Positions 8,457 to 18,179 of a stretch of DNA of 64,000 nucleotides are shown here, piece after piece (the stretch's first letter is position 1; each line of letters begins with the position of its first letter). Source of the stretch: Porticoccus sp. W117 (lineage in GTDB: Bacteria; Pseudomonadota; Gammaproteobacteria; Pseudomonadales; Porticoccaceae); NCBI RefSeq assembly GCF_030341905.1, contig NZ_JATAAF010000005.1, forward strand, positions 62,001 to 126,000. The letters run 5' to 3'. The translations under genes were made by a program, and so were the position numbers. Under the pieces are notes generated by a model that saw only the letters and a program-made list of their open reading frames with translations, had not been told where the DNA came from and made no database searches.

Positions 8457-9374
8457 TTATATTCCTCCAATGGCTACTCGGGCCGGTACCAGGTAGTGAT
8501 CCAATAACATAATGACGAACAGCACCATTAAGTAAACGATGGAGTACTTAAAGGTTGCCATACCCGAATCCGCTCGTTTGCCGTACAGCATCACCAGGGC
8601 CCAATAAAGGAAGCCGGCGTCCAGAATCAAAGTGCCGGTCAGGTAGAGCCAGCCAAACATGCCGGTGATATAGGGCAGCAGGGTTACCGCCAGCAGGATC
8701 AAGGTATAGAGCAGAATGTGCAGCTTGGTGTAGGCCTCACCGTGGGTTACTGGCAGCATTGGGATGCCCGCCTTGGCGTAATCCGCCTTGCGGTGTACCG
8801 CCAGCGCCCAGAAGTGGGGCGGTGTCCAGGCAAAGATAATCAGTACCAGCAACAGGCCGTGGCCGCCGATGTCGTTGGTGACTGCCGTCCAGCCCAGCAG
8901 GGGAGGGGCGGCGCCCGCGAGGCCACCAATCACAATGTTCTGCGGCGTGGCCCGTTTCAGGAACATGGTGTAGATAATGGCGTAGCCCATCAGTGACGCC
9001 AGGGTAAGCCAGGCGGTGAGCTGGTTGGTGTACAGCATCAGAATCGCCATACCCAGAGCGGCGGTAAGGGTGGCGAACAGAATCGCCTGGCTAGGGCCAA
9101 CGCGACCCACTGCTACCGGGCGGTTAAAGGTGCGGATCATCTTGGTGTCTACATGGCGATCTACCACATGGTTAACCGCCGCCGCTGCACCGGCGCACAG
9201 GGCAATACCCAGGTTGCCCATCAACAACACTTCCAGACTGGGCAGGCCACTGGGCACCGCCAGCAACATGCCGATTACCGAGGTCAGGATCATCAGCGCC
9301 ACTACTCGTGGCTTGGTCAGCTCCAGATAATCGCGCCAACCGGGGCGTTGTGTGGCAAGGGATGTGTCACTCAT
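8457..9374 (-). CDS. ctaB: Protoheme IX farnesyltransferase (heme O synthase)
   Basis: Inner-membrane prenyltransferase that adds a farnesyl group to heme B to give heme O, the first step to heme A. The 305-residue polytopic protein has the UbiA-type Asp motif [12 protein letters not shown] and a second polar loop with [16 protein letters not shown]. The ATG overlaps the stop of ctaA by 4 nt (ATGA), and CtaA uses its product. Also called cyoE. Because the neighbours are aa3-type oxidase genes rather than a bo3 operon, ctaB is the better name. Confidence 0.95.
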   Translation of the reverse strand: MSDTSLATQRPGWRDYLELTKPRVVALMILTSVIGMLLAVPSGLPSLEVLLMGNLGIALCAGAAAAVNHVVDRHVDTKMIRTFNRPVAVGRVGPSQAILFATLTAALGMAILMLYTNQLTAWLTLASLMGYAIIYTMFLKRATPQNIVIGGLAGAAPPLLGWTAVTNDIGGHGLLLVLIIFAWTPPHFWALAVHRKADYAKAGIPMLPVTHGEAYTKLHILLYTLILLAVTLLPYITGMFGWLYLTGTLILDAGFLYWALVMLYGKRADSGMATFKYSIVYLMVLFVIMLLDHYLVPARVAIGGI

Positions 9375-10405
9375 GTGTTGTCCTCAGTCCGGCCCGGTGC
9401 ATGTAGTTGAAAGGCCAGGGTAACCAGAGTCAGTAGCAGCAGGGCGCCACCGGCGTTGTGGGCCACTGCCACTGGCAGGGGCACAATATATAGCACATTG
9501 CTGATGCCCAGTGTCACTTGAAGTGCCAATGCGCCCAGAATGGCCAGTGCAAATGGTTTGGCAGCGGTAACTTTGGCCCTCAACAGGGCGCCACAGAATA
9601 CCAGCAGGTAGGCGGTAACTAATAAGGCGCCGATACGGTGGCTGTAGTGGATAGTCACGCGGGCGTCATTGTCCATCACGCCCCCCAGATAGTTGGGGCC
9701 GATATCCTGGGTCAGATCAAATGCCTGTGCGAAATCCATGGGTGGTAGCCAGTGGCCCTGGCAGGTGGGGAAGTCGGTGCAGGCGATAGCGGCGTAATTG
9801 GAGCTGGTCCAGCCGCCCAAGGCAATTTGCCCCACCACCACCAGTATGGCGCCAACCAGCCAGGGGCGCAGTGAGTGCAAACGGTCAGATTCATTTGTGT
9901 TTAAAGTCCAACGCTGGTTGCGCAGCCGTAACACCAGCAGCCAGAGCATGGAGAGGACCGCGAAGCCACCCAGTAAGTGAGCGGTCACTACCTGTGGCCA
10001 TAGCTTGAGTGTTACCGTCCAGGCACCAAAGGCACCCTGGCAGATCACTAGCAGCAACAGGCCGATGCAGTGTTTTAGCGGGTAGTCAGGTAGGGTTTTA
10101 CGGGCCCGAAAAGCCACCATCACCAGGCCAATAATAACCATGCCCAGCAGGGTGGCGCAGTAGCGGTGCACCATCTCCGGCCAGGTTTTGCTGTTGTCTA
10201 CCGGTGAGTCTGGAAAAGCGGCTTCAGCACGGGCGATTTCTTCCGGGGTGTCCGGCCAGATCAACTGGCCGTAGCAACCGGGCCAGTCCGGGCAGCCCAA
10301 CCCGGCATCCACCAGGCGGGTAAAGGCACCCAGTACCACAACGACCACAGCCAGCAGTGTGGCCGCCAAGGCAAGGCGATAACCGGGTAGTGGTTTGTTG
10401 CTCAC
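9371..10405 (-). CDS. ctaA: Heme A synthase (COX15/CtaA family)
   Basis: Inner-membrane enzyme converting heme O to heme A for the oxidase. The 344-residue product has about eight membrane segments and the family features [20 protein letters not shown] near the N terminus, with a CPDWPGC cysteine pair, and [11 protein letters not shown] and [14 protein letters not shown] carrying heme-ligand histidines. The GTG start at 10405 overlaps the TGA of the upstream gene by 4 nt, and its own stop overlaps ctaB. The tight packing supports an operon SURF1 - SCO-like - ctaA - ctaB - thioredoxin - SCO. Confidence 0.95.
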   Translation of the reverse strand: MSNKPLPGYRLALAATLLAVVVVVLGAFTRLVDAGLGCPDWPGCYGQLIWPDTPEEIARAEAAFPDSPVDNSKTWPEMVHRYCATLLGMVIIGLVMVAFRARKTLPDYPLKHCIGLLLLVICQGAFGAWTVTLKLWPQVVTAHLLGGFAVLSMLWLLVLRLRNQRWTLNTNESDRLHSLRPWLVGAILVVVGQIALGGWTSSNYAAIACTDFPTCQGHWLPPMDFAQAFDLTQDIGPNYLGGVMDNDARVTIHYSHRIGALLVTAYLLVFCGALLRAKVTAAKPFALAILGALALQVTLGISNVLYIVPLPVAVAHNAGGALLLLTLVTLAFQLHAPGRTEDNT

Positions 10406-11010
10406 AACAGTACCTTCAGGTCTTTAATCACTTTTTTGTATTCGTGTTGCGGGGTGTAAAACAGCACCATTTCGCCGTCTGGAGCAATCAGGTAATAACA
10501 GCCCTGGCAGTCGTCCGGGGCGTTGCTTTGGGCGATTTTGTCAAAGAAAACGCCGCTGCTGTCGAGCAGGGCGGGAATATTGCCATGTTCGCTTTCCAGT
10601 AGCTGTTGAAGGTCGGGGCTGGCCGGTTGCGAGCTGATGTAAAACCGTTCCAGGCGGTTGATGCGTTTGGGAATCAGTTTGTGAATTTGCCGGGTCAGGT
10701 ACAGGGCCTGTTGGCAGGCATCGTCGCAGGTGCCATGCGTTGCCACCATCAGTTTCCATTTGTTGTTGGCGCCCACTTGCCAGGGCTGGCCATCGTTGGC
10801 GCTGAAGGTGTCTCCGGCTATAGACACTCGTGGTTCTACCAGTGTGCCGTGATTGGTGGTGCCCAGCCAGCTCAGCAGGTCGTCTTTCTGCTGTGAGTTG
10901 GCAGGGAAAAACAGGTAAGCGGCGGCCATGGCCAGCAAGGGCAAGCCGATAACCAATGAGCCCTGAATGATGGCTTTGCGATTGGATTTGTTGGTGGTTG
11001 TCTCAGTCAT
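10402..11010 (-). CDS. Membrane-anchored SCO/thioredoxin-like oxidase assembly protein
   Basis: A 202-residue protein with one N-terminal membrane anchor (about residues 15-33, GSLVIGLPLLAMAAAYLFF). It then has a thioredoxin-like fold with THGTCDDACQQALYL, a CxxxC spacing like the copper site of SCO proteins, and a second pair CQGC later (APDDCQGCYYLIAP). Proteins in this position are usually annotated only as hypothetical or cytochrome oxidase assembly. I infer a copper or thiol role from the cysteines and the neighbours. It overlaps SURF1 by 8 nt and ctaA by 4 nt. Confidence 0.8.
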   Translation of the reverse strand: MTETTTNKSNRKAIIQGSLVIGLPLLAMAAAYLFFPANSQQKDDLLSWLGTTNHGTLVEPRVSIAGDTFSANDGQPWQVGANNKWKLMVATHGTCDDACQQALYLTRQIHKLIPKRINRLERFYISSQPASPDLQQLLESEHGNIPALLDSSGVFFDKIAQSNAPDDCQGCYYLIAPDGEMVLFYTPQHEYKKVIKDLKVLL

Positions 11011-11713
11011 CAGAGGGTCGCTTTTTCGGGAAACAGAACAGGGCGGTCAATATCAGCAGTGCCAATGCCATGGCAAACCATTGCACCGCGTAGGCGGTGT
11101 GTTTTTCCGGCTGTACATTAATGGCGGCCCAGCCGGTGCGCAAGGCGCCGGGCTGGTTATCCTGCATACGCAGGGTAAAGGGCGCCACCTTATGGCCCAG
11201 CTCTTTGCCCATTTGAGCCACATTGATGCTCTGGATCACTTTCGGCCAGCCGGGTTGGGAGTCGTATACAGAGGGGGCTTTTTCCAGCGGCGTGTGGGCG
11301 GTGGCCGTCAGTGCCACCGGGCCGGTGATAGCGGGTATTTCTGGCAGTTGGTCCCGGTAGGCGGGGGCAGCCACCCAGCCGCGGTTTACCAGTAGCCAGT
11401 GACCGCTGTCGGTGTACAGGGGAGTAACCACTTCGTAACCGGGTCGGGCGTCGCGTACCCGGTTGTCCAGCAGGAAGTTGTGGCGGTTGTCAAAGCTGCC
11501 AGTGGCGCGAACATTGCGGTAGCGCACGTCCGCCTCGCCGATAAGTTGTTGTGCCGCTACCGGGGGCAGGGCGGTGCGGGCCTGCAGTTGTGTCAGTATG
11601 TTGCGCTTTTCTTCGGCTCGCCCAAGTTGCCAGTTGCCCAAATACAGCAGTACCGGCAGCAGCAGGGCGGCCAGTATGAGGATTTTGGCGTTGGGGGCGA
11701 AGTGGCGTTTCAT
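11003..11713 (-). CDS. SURF1 family cytochrome oxidase assembly protein
   Basis: Inner-membrane assembly factor involved in heme A insertion into oxidase subunit I. The 236-residue product has the usual two-helix layout: an N-terminal segment (ILILAALLLPVLLYLGNWQ) running into the conserved GNWQLGRAEEK, and a C-terminal segment (VQWFAMALALLILTALF). Between them, LLDNRVRDARPGYEVVTPL and WLLVNRGWVAAP are SURF1 signatures. The ATG at 11713 is chosen because it precedes the first membrane segment. The frame stays open to 11797, but that extension lacks family features. Confidence 0.92.
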   Translation of the reverse strand: MKRHFAPNAKILILAALLLPVLLYLGNWQLGRAEEKRNILTQLQARTALPPVAAQQLIGEADVRYRNVRATGSFDNRHNFLLDNRVRDARPGYEVVTPLYTDSGHWLLVNRGWVAAPAYRDQLPEIPAITGPVALTATAHTPLEKAPSVYDSQPGWPKVIQSINVAQMGKELGHKVAPFTLRMQDNQPGALRTGWAAINVQPEKHTAYAVQWFAMALALLILTALFCFPKKRPSDD

Positions 11714-11921
11714 GGAGTTGGGTGGCGCACAGGACAGGGTGATCTTTGCCAGACACGCCGTGCATACATCCTTGTAGGCTCGATGGCCGCTATCCATGCG
11801 GCCAACGGTCTGGCAAAGGTCACCCTGCCCAGGGCTTCGCGTAGAGTATCTTTCTTTTGATTCGACAATATCGGTTTGAAAATGAGACTATCCGGCACGG
11901 TTTTAATACAGGTTCTAAGGT

Positions 11922-12140
11922 ATGTGGTTAAAAGTCGTTATTGTCTTGTTGCTGATTGGTGTGGTTGCCAGCCTTACCAGCGGTTTGGTGTTTCTGTTTA
12001 AAGACCTGGGAGGGCGTAAACGCACGCTCTATGCCCTGGGTATTCGCATTGGTCTGGCGGGCTTATTAATGGTCGCGATCGTCTATGGCATTCACACCGG
12101 GGAGTTGAGTTTGCAGGCGCCCTGGCATGGGCAGTATTAA
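11922..12140 (+). CDS. Twin transmembrane protein (DUF2909-like)
   Basis: A 72-residue protein made of two membrane helices (about residues 4-27 and 43-61) joined by a basic loop FKDLGGRKRTLYALGIR. Small twin-transmembrane proteins of this type sit between SURF1 and coxC in pseudomonad oxidase clusters, and the position is the same here. The function is unknown; a role in oxidase assembly or stability is inference. It is read opposite to the flanking oxidase genes and is followed by an inverted repeat that separates it from coxC. Confidence 0.82.
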   Translation: MWLKVVIVLLLIGVVASLTSGLVFLFKDLGGRKRTLYALGIRIGLAGLLMVAIVYGIHTGELSLQAPWHGQY

Positions 12141-12148
12141 GTCTTAAT

Positions 12149-12219
12149 GTCATCCTGAGCGTAGCGAAGGATCTCAGGCTTTATCGCAAACAGAGATCCT
12201 TCGCTGCGCTCAGGATGAC
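12149..12219. repeat. Inverted repeat, gtcatcctgagc family
   Basis: Arms of 27 nt (12149-12175 and 12193-12219), beginning GTCATCCTGAGC and pairing with two mismatches around a 17-nt loop. A related pair is at 62881-62952. It lies between the convergent ends of the twin-transmembrane gene and coxC and may end transcription on both strands. Confidence 0.85.
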
Positions 12220-12225
12220 AGTGGC

Positions 12226-13143
12226 TTATAGAATATAAACAAAAATAAACAGACACACCCAAACCACATCCACAAAGTGCCAGTACCAGGAGGCCGCTTC
12301 AAAACCGAAATGGTCGTCTTTCTTGAAGTGGTTGCCAAATACCGAACGCAGCAGCTGTATCAACAGCATAATGGTGCCCATGGTGACGTGGGCGCCGTGG
12401 AAGCCGGTGAGCATAAAGAAGGTGGTGCCGTAGATGCCGGATTCCAGGGTTAACCCCAGGTCTTGGTAGGCTTCGATGTACTCTTCCACCTGGAAGAACA
12501 GGAAGGCAATACCCAGCACAATGGTGGCGCCCAACCAGGCGTTGAATAGTCCCCGCTTGCCCGCTTTGATGGCGTTGTGAGCAATGTGCACGGTAAAGCT
12601 GGATGCCAGTAGCAAAATGGTGTTGAGCAGCGGCAGGTGCCAGGGGTCGATAATGGCGTCGGGACCTTTGAATTTGGCGCCGTCGCCATTGACTGCCTGA
12701 TCCGGCGTCTGCATCAGTGGCCATTCGGCGCTAAAGCCTTCCCACAATGGGTCTTCCGCCAGCCAATCCAGAGAGTAGATACGCACATAGGCCAGCACAA
12801 AGAAGAAGATAAAGAAGAACATCACTTCCGAGAAGATAAACCAGCCCATGCCCCACACGTAGGAGCGCTTCAGTTGGTCGCTGGGCAGGCCCGCCATGTT
12901 TTCCTTAATGACGGTATTCCACCAGCTGGCCAGTACGGCGGCAAAGAACAGACAGCCCGCCAGAAATATTTGAGGCCCGGTAAATCCCCATACGCTGGAG
13001 CCAACCAGCCAGTGAGAGGCTCCGAACAGGGTGACGCCGAGGCCGATGGCGGTCAGGATGGGCAGGCGGCTGGAATCGGGCACGTAGTAGGTTTCGTGCT
13101 CGCTATTGGCCTGGTTATTCTCTTGTACGATCTCGCTAGACAT
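12226..13143 (-). CDS. coxC: Cytochrome c oxidase subunit III
   Basis: Third core subunit of the aa3-type oxidase, 305 residues, with seven expected membrane helices. Family features include GMGWFIFSEVMFFFIFF, a conserved Glu in FFQVEEYIEAY, TGFHGAHVTMGTIMLL and the C-terminal SWYWHFVDVVWVCLFIFVYI. The ATG at 13143 follows GGAG at 7 nt and starts MSSEIVQENN. The frame extends to 13167 without a better site. It is the last gene of coxB-coxA-ctaG-coxC. Confidence 0.96.
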   Translation of the reverse strand: MSSEIVQENNQANSEHETYYVPDSSRLPILTAIGLGVTLFGASHWLVGSSVWGFTGPQIFLAGCLFFAAVLASWWNTVIKENMAGLPSDQLKRSYVWGMGWFIFSEVMFFFIFFFVLAYVRIYSLDWLAEDPLWEGFSAEWPLMQTPDQAVNGDGAKFKGPDAIIDPWHLPLLNTILLLASSFTVHIAHNAIKAGKRGLFNAWLGATIVLGIAFLFFQVEEYIEAYQDLGLTLESGIYGTTFFMLTGFHGAHVTMGTIMLLIQLLRSVFGNHFKKDDHFGFEAASWYWHFVDVVWVCLFIFVYIL

Positions 13144-13167
13144 TATTTTTCTCCGCGATTTTCTCAA

Positions 13168-13767
13168 TCACCCCTTGCCCCATTGGAAGCTACCGCCAGA
13201 TGCTTTGGCATCCATTTCGGTAACATCAAACAGAGTATAGGAGAGGGTGATGGTGTGAATCTGTTTGGGGAGCTCCGGGTCGATGGTAAATACCATCGGC
13301 AGCTTGGCGGACTCCCCCGCTTTGAGCGGTTGGCGCTCGAAGCAGAAACATTCCATTTTGTGGAAGTAATCCACCGCCTTGAAGGGCACTACGCTGGGTA
13401 CCGCCTGTGCCACCATGTCGTTCCCAGTGGTGTTGTTGGCAACGAACTCGATGGTGGTTTGCTCCCCAGGGTGAACCCGAACCTGTTCAAGGGCTGGGCC
13501 GAATTGCCAGGGCATGCTCTCGTTGTTGGTGGCCAGAAACTGCACTTTGACTGTGCGGCTGGTATCTACCGCGGCTGGTACCGCTTCGTAGGATGATTCT
13601 TCAATCTTTGCGTTGAGTCCGGTGAGGTCGCACAGGGCGTCATACAACGGCGGCAACACAAAAAAGCAGAAGATCAGCATGCCAACCGCCACGCCAACGG
13701 AGCCCAATACAATCCGCCGGTTGGCGTTGCTGCGGGCGTTGTTAGTCGTGGCGGTGGATTCAGACAT
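13168..13767 (-). CDS. ctaG: Cytochrome c oxidase assembly protein CtaG (COX11)
   Basis: Membrane-tethered periplasmic copper chaperone for the CuB site of subunit I. The 199-residue product has one membrane helix (about residues 20-42, IVLGSVGVAVGMLIFCFFVL) and a COX11 beta domain. The copper-binding cysteine pair appears as KMECFCFERQPL near residue 139, and PMVFTIDPELP follows. The gene lies between coxA and coxC, the standard place, with only 6 nt to coxA. Confidence 0.96.
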   Translation of the reverse strand: MSESTATTNNARSNANRRIVLGSVGVAVGMLIFCFFVLPPLYDALCDLTGLNAKIEESSYEAVPAAVDTSRTVKVQFLATNNESMPWQFGPALEQVRVHPGEQTTIEFVANNTTGNDMVAQAVPSVVPFKAVDYFHKMECFCFERQPLKAGESAKLPMVFTIDPELPKQIHTITLSYTLFDVTEMDAKASGGSFQWGKG

Positions 13768-13773
13768 AGTCGC

Positions 13774-15330
13774 TTACTTCACCGTGGGAGGCGTAGAGAA
13801 GGTGTGGTAAGGCGCCGGTGAGGGCACTGTCCACTCCAGGCCTTCGGCCCCTTCCCAGGTTTTTTCCTTGGTCGTTTTCTTGCCGCCCTTGACGGTCAGG
13901 ATCACGATCACCAGGAACAGGATCTGGGATACGCCGTACAGGAAGGCACCACAACTGGAAACCATGTTGTAGTCGGCAAACTGCAGGGCATAGTCCGAGT
14001 AGCGTCGCGGCATACCCGCCAGGCCCACAAAGTGTTGCGGGAAGAAGGTCAGGTTAAAGCCGACAAACGAGGTCCAGAAGTGCACCTGAGCCAGCGGTTC
14101 GCTGTACATGCGCCCGGTCCACTTGGGCAGCCAGTAGTACACCGCTGCCGACATACTGAACACCGCGCCGGCCACCATCACGTAGTGGAAGTGGGCCACC
14201 ACAAAGTAGCTGTCGTGGTACTGGAAGTCCGCCGGGGCGATGGACAGCATCACGCCGGTAAAGCCGCCGATGGTGAACAACACCAAAAACGCCAGGGAGA
14301 ACAGCATCGGCGTTTCAAAGCTGATGGAGCCCTTGAACATGGTGGCGATCCAGTTAAACACCTTCACCCCGGTGGGCACCGCAATCAGCATGGTGGCGTA
14401 CATAAAGAACAGCTCACCCGCCAGCGGCATACCCACGGTAAACATGTGGTGAGCCCAGACGATAAACGACAGTAGTGCGATGGACGCGGTGGCGTACACC
14501 ATGGAGGAGTAACCAAACAGCGGCTTGCGCGAAAAGGTGGGGATAATCTGCGAAATCACGCCGAATGCCGGCAAAATAATGATGTACACCTCTGGGTGAC
14601 CGAAGAACCAGAACACGTGCTGGAACAGTACCGGATCACCGCCGCCGGCCGCATCAAAGAAGCTGGTGCCGCCATGAATGTCCATCAGCATCATGGTCAC
14701 TGCGCCCGCCAGTACCGGCATAACCGCCACTAACAAGAAGGCGGTGATCAGCCAGGTCCATACGAACAGGGGCATTTTCATGTAGCTCATGCCCGGTGCG
14801 CGCATATTGAGGATGGTGGCGATGATGTTAATGGAACCCATGATCGACGACGCCCCCATGGTGTGCACCGCGAAAATAAAGATAGTCGCAGTCAGGGGGT
14901 TGGCGTAGGTGGTGGACAGAGGCGCGTAGAACGTCCAGCCCGCCTGTGGCGCACCGCCCTCGGTAAACAGGGTGGCGGCCAGCATCAAAAACGCCGGTGG
15001 CAACAGCCAGAACGACAGGTTGTTCATCCGCGGCAGGGCCATATCCGGCGCGCCGATCATCATCGGGATCATCCAGTTGGCCAGGCCCACAAAGGCGGGC
15101 ATGATGGCGCCGAACACCATCACCAGGCCGTGCATGGTGGTCATCTGGTTAAAAAATTCCGGATCCACCAATTGCATACCCGGCTGGAACAGCTCGGCAC
15201 GGATTATCATGGCGAACGCGCCGCCGAGGATAAACATGGCAAAACTGAACCAGAGGTAGAGGGAACCGATATCTTTGTGGTTGGTGGTATACAGCCAGCG
15301 GCGAATACCTTTAGCAGGACCATGTGCCAT
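13774..15330 (-). CDS. coxA: Cytochrome c oxidase subunit I
   Basis: Catalytic subunit of the aa3 oxidase, 518 residues, 12 membrane helices. The metal ligands are intact: His67 (MHGL) and His382 for heme a, His380 for heme a3, and His245, His294 and His295 for CuB, with the cross-linked Tyr249 in GHPEVY. This is the full A-type set including the K-channel Tyr, so the protein should be a proton-pumping heme-copper oxidase. The start MAHGPAKGIRRW follows an AGGAG in the short gap after coxB. Confidence 0.98.
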   Translation of the reverse strand: MAHGPAKGIRRWLYTTNHKDIGSLYLWFSFAMFILGGAFAMIIRAELFQPGMQLVDPEFFNQMTTMHGLVMVFGAIMPAFVGLANWMIPMMIGAPDMALPRMNNLSFWLLPPAFLMLAATLFTEGGAPQAGWTFYAPLSTTYANPLTATIFIFAVHTMGASSIMGSINIIATILNMRAPGMSYMKMPLFVWTWLITAFLLVAVMPVLAGAVTMMLMDIHGGTSFFDAAGGGDPVLFQHVFWFFGHPEVYIIILPAFGVISQIIPTFSRKPLFGYSSMVYATASIALLSFIVWAHHMFTVGMPLAGELFFMYATMLIAVPTGVKVFNWIATMFKGSISFETPMLFSLAFLVLFTIGGFTGVMLSIAPADFQYHDSYFVVAHFHYVMVAGAVFSMSAAVYYWLPKWTGRMYSEPLAQVHFWTSFVGFNLTFFPQHFVGLAGMPRRYSDYALQFADYNMVSSCGAFLYGVSQILFLVIVILTVKGGKKTTKEKTWEGAEGLEWTVPSPAPYHTFSTPPTVK

Positions 15331-15341
15331 GATCTTTTCTC

Positions 15342-16514
15342 CTATTCGCCTTTCTTGAAGTTGTATACATCGATGGGCTGGACAATATCGTCTTCGTCCG
15401 GCTCGTCATCACCAGAGCCGTTGCCCCATGCATTGCGTTCGTAAGTAATCACTGCAGCTAACTCCACGTCGGGTAGGCTTGTACCCCATGCAGGCATCCC
15501 CTTGCTGGTATTGCCATTTACTACAATATCCAAGTGGCCAGCCAGGCCTTCGGCAGTAGTGGCCATAGCGCTGCCTTTCAGCGCGGGGAAGGCACCTTGA
15601 ACGCCCTCACCGTTTTCCATATGGCAGGTGGAGCAGTGCTTGGTATACACCTCCTTGCCCTTGGTCATCAGCTCATCCAGGGTAAACACCTTGCTGGTGA
15701 GGGCGCGAATCTCGGCGGCTTCTTTCTTCTTCTGAGCCAGCCAGTCGTTGTATTCCGCCTCCGGCACCGCCTCCACCACAATGGGCATAAAAGCGTGGTC
15801 TTTGCCGCACAGTTCGGCGCAGAAACCGCGATAAGTGCCCGGCTGCTCAATCAGAGCCCAGCTCTCGTGGGTAAAGCCGGGGATGGCATCGCGCTTAACC
15901 GCCAGGTCGGGTACCCACCAGGAGTGGATAACGTCAGAGGCGGTGACCAGAAAGCGAATCTTTTTGCCCACCGGTACCACCAGGGGTTCGTCCACTTCCT
16001 GTAAATAGTTTTCGCCTTTAGCCGCTAGATTGGCGATTTGATCTTTGGGTGTGGACAGGTTGCTGATAAAACTTACGCCTTCACCAATGTAGTCGTAGCT
16101 CCATTTCCACTGAGAACCGGTGACCTTGATATCCAGCTCCGCCTCGTCGCTGTCGTAAACTTCAATCAGCGCGGTGGTGGCTGGCCATGCCATGCCGATA
16201 AGAATAATGAACGGGATAACGGTCCAGGCAATTTCCACTTTGGTGCTTTCGTGGAAGTTGGCGGCGACAGCGCCCTTGGATTTGCGGTATGCGATCAGGC
16301 TGAAAATCAGTGCGCCAAAGGTGAGTACCCCGATGACGACGCAGATCCAGAACATCAGCATATGGATGTCGTAAACCGTCTGGCTCACTGGGGTCACGCC
16401 AATCGGCATATTTTCAGCCGATCGGCCTGCGCTGTCAGCGGCAAGGGCGGGAACCCCCCAAAGACACGCAGAGCCCAGCAACAGCACTGATAGCTGTTTA
16501 GCTCGTGCGAACAT
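15342..16514 (-). CDS. coxB: Cytochrome c oxidase subunit II with fused cytochrome c domain
   Basis: Electron-entry subunit, 390 residues. A signal peptide (cleavage near LAADS) is followed by two membrane helices (about 50-76 and 92-115) and a CuA cupredoxin domain with His197, Cys232, Glu234, Cys236, His240 and Met243 (FCAELCGKDHAFM). The C-terminal third is a class I cytochrome c domain with CSTCH (294-298) and a likely axial Met340 in KGMPAW. The fusion marks a caa3-like subunit II that may take electrons through its own heme. GGAG stands upstream of the ATG, and the promoter lies in the gap shared with the divergent MATE gene. Confidence 0.97.
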   Translation of the reverse strand: MFARAKQLSVLLLGSACLWGVPALAADSAGRSAENMPIGVTPVSQTVYDIHMLMFWICVVIGVLTFGALIFSLIAYRKSKGAVAANFHESTKVEIAWTVIPFIILIGMAWPATTALIEVYDSDEAELDIKVTGSQWKWSYDYIGEGVSFISNLSTPKDQIANLAAKGENYLQEVDEPLVVPVGKKIRFLVTASDVIHSWWVPDLAVKRDAIPGFTHESWALIEQPGTYRGFCAELCGKDHAFMPIVVEAVPEAEYNDWLAQKKKEAAEIRALTSKVFTLDELMTKGKEVYTKHCSTCHMENGEGVQGAFPALKGSAMATTAEGLAGHLDIVVNGNTSKGMPAWGTSLPDVELAAVITYERNAWGNGSGDDEPDEDDIVQPIDVYNFKKGE

Positions 16515-16722
16515 TACCCGTTCTCCTGTTAATAAGAACTGTTATTTTGTGTTCTTTTTATGTACTTCTTTTTATAGGTTGCTCAGTTGCGCTGCTTTGG
16601 CGCTTTATGAGCAGTGGTCGAGTATCAAAAAAAGGGGGTATGGAAGTCAACCAGTTTTTGCGCTAATCCCTGTCATTGCGAGGGGTGGGCTATAATCCGC
16701 GCCCCTTACCTGTAGCTGACCC

Positions 16723-18042
16723 ATGATCCGCTCTCCCATTCACCGCAAGGTTCTTTCCATTGCCTGGCCGATGATTATCGCCGGTGCCAGTGGGCCGTTA
16801 TTGGGGATTGTCGATACCGCCATTCTCGGCCACTTGGACAGCGCCCGCTATCTCAGCGCCGTTGCCGTGGGTGCCAGCGCCCTGACTCTGGTTCTGTGGC
16901 TGCTTTCATTTTTACGTATGGGCACAACCGGGTTGGTGGCGCGGGCGTTCGGGCAGGCCAATCGCCAGCAGGGTCGCCAGCTGTGCCGGGAATTGTTGTG
17001 GCAATCGCTGTTACTGGCACTGGCCTTGGGGGTGCTGTTGATTGCTTTTCAAGAGCCGTTGTTGCAGTTGATCTTGTGGCTGCTGGGGCCGGGGGAGGGC
17101 ATCTATGAAGTGGCTCTGGAATATTGCCAGATTCGCATCTGGGCAGCACCAGCAACCCTGTGCAGCTACGCCGCGGTGGGCTGGCTACTGGGGTTGCAGC
17201 GGGCGCGCCAGACATTGCTGATTATGGTGGCCACCAATGCCGCCAATATTGTGCTCGACTTTTTGCTGATTATTGGCCTGGAGATGAACAGCGCCGGGGC
17301 TGCCTGGGCTTCCCTGCTGGCGGAGTATCTGGGCTTGGCAGTGGCGCTGTGGATGGTGCGCCGTGAACTGAAATCCTTGGGCGGTTATGTAGCCCCGCGC
17401 CAGTTGCTGAAGCTGGCAAGTTATGGGCAATTGCTGGCGGTGAATCGCGATCTGTTCCTGCGCACCGCCAGTATTGTGTTTGTGTTTACCTTTTTTACCG
17501 CCCAGGGCGCGCGTCTCGGCGACGATACTGTCGCCGCCAACGCAGTACTACTTCAACTGGTGCTGCTGGTGTCTTACGGCCTGGACGGTTTTGCTCATGC
17601 GGCGGAATCCCTGTCTGGCCATGCCATTGGTGGCGGCAAAATCAAACGCTTTTACGCCATCAGCCGGGCCTGCGGTATCTGGGGTGTGGCTATCGCCACC
17701 GGCGCTAGCCTGGCCTATTGGCTGTTCCGCGATGTCATCGTAGCGACCTTTACCGACTTGCCTCAGATTGCTGAACTGGCAACCCGCTACTACGGCTGGG
17801 TGGTGGCTGTGCCACTGCTGGCCACGCTCTGCTACACGCTGGACGGTATTTTGCTGGGTGCCGGCCGTACCCGGCAGATGCGCGATACCATGTTTATTGC
17901 CTTGCTGGCTTTTCTGGCGTGTTGGTGGCTGACACTGCCCTGGGGCAATACTGGCCTGTGGTTGGCGTTTTGTGTGTTTATGGCTTGCCGCAGTGTGTTG
18001 ATGAGTTGGGCGTTTGGGTGGTTGTCGAAAAGGGGTTGGTAA
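16723..18042 (+). CDS. MATE family efflux transporter (DinF-like)
   Basis: Inner-membrane cation-coupled multidrug exporter, 439 residues with 12 predicted helices. The N terminus HRKVLSIAWPMIIAGASGPL and GIVDTAILGHLDSARYLSAV are characteristic MATE features. A second-half counterpart appears in AVNRDLFLRTASIVFVFTFF, and the NAVLLQLVLLVSYGLDGFAHAAE stretch is typical of the DinF subgroup. The ATG at 16723 lies 26 nt after TATAAT (16691-16696), a probable -10. No lexA or SOS box was recognised. Substrate unknown. Confidence 0.92.
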   Translation: MIRSPIHRKVLSIAWPMIIAGASGPLLGIVDTAILGHLDSARYLSAVAVGASALTLVLWLLSFLRMGTTGLVARAFGQANRQQGRQLCRELLWQSLLLALALGVLLIAFQEPLLQLILWLLGPGEGIYEVALEYCQIRIWAAPATLCSYAAVGWLLGLQRARQTLLIMVATNAANIVLDFLLIIGLEMNSAGAAWASLLAEYLGLAVALWMVRRELKSLGGYVAPRQLLKLASYGQLLAVNRDLFLRTASIVFVFTFFTAQGARLGDDTVAANAVLLQLVLLVSYGLDGFAHAAESLSGHAIGGGKIKRFYAISRACGIWGVAIATGASLAYWLFRDVIVATFTDLPQIAELATRYYGWVVAVPLLATLCYTLDGILLGAGRTRQMRDTMFIALLAFLACWWLTLPWGNTGLWLAFCVFMACRSVLMSWAFGWLSKRGW

Positions 18043-18179
18043 TGCGCCTCGCACTGGCGGCACCTGCACAAAACTCTCGCCTTCGCCAGTAAATAATTAC
18101 GACCTCGCCAACAGTGCCCGGTCACGTTAAGCGGGCAATTGCCTTGGTTTTCCCGCCAATAGTTGTCTAGCTTAACTGT

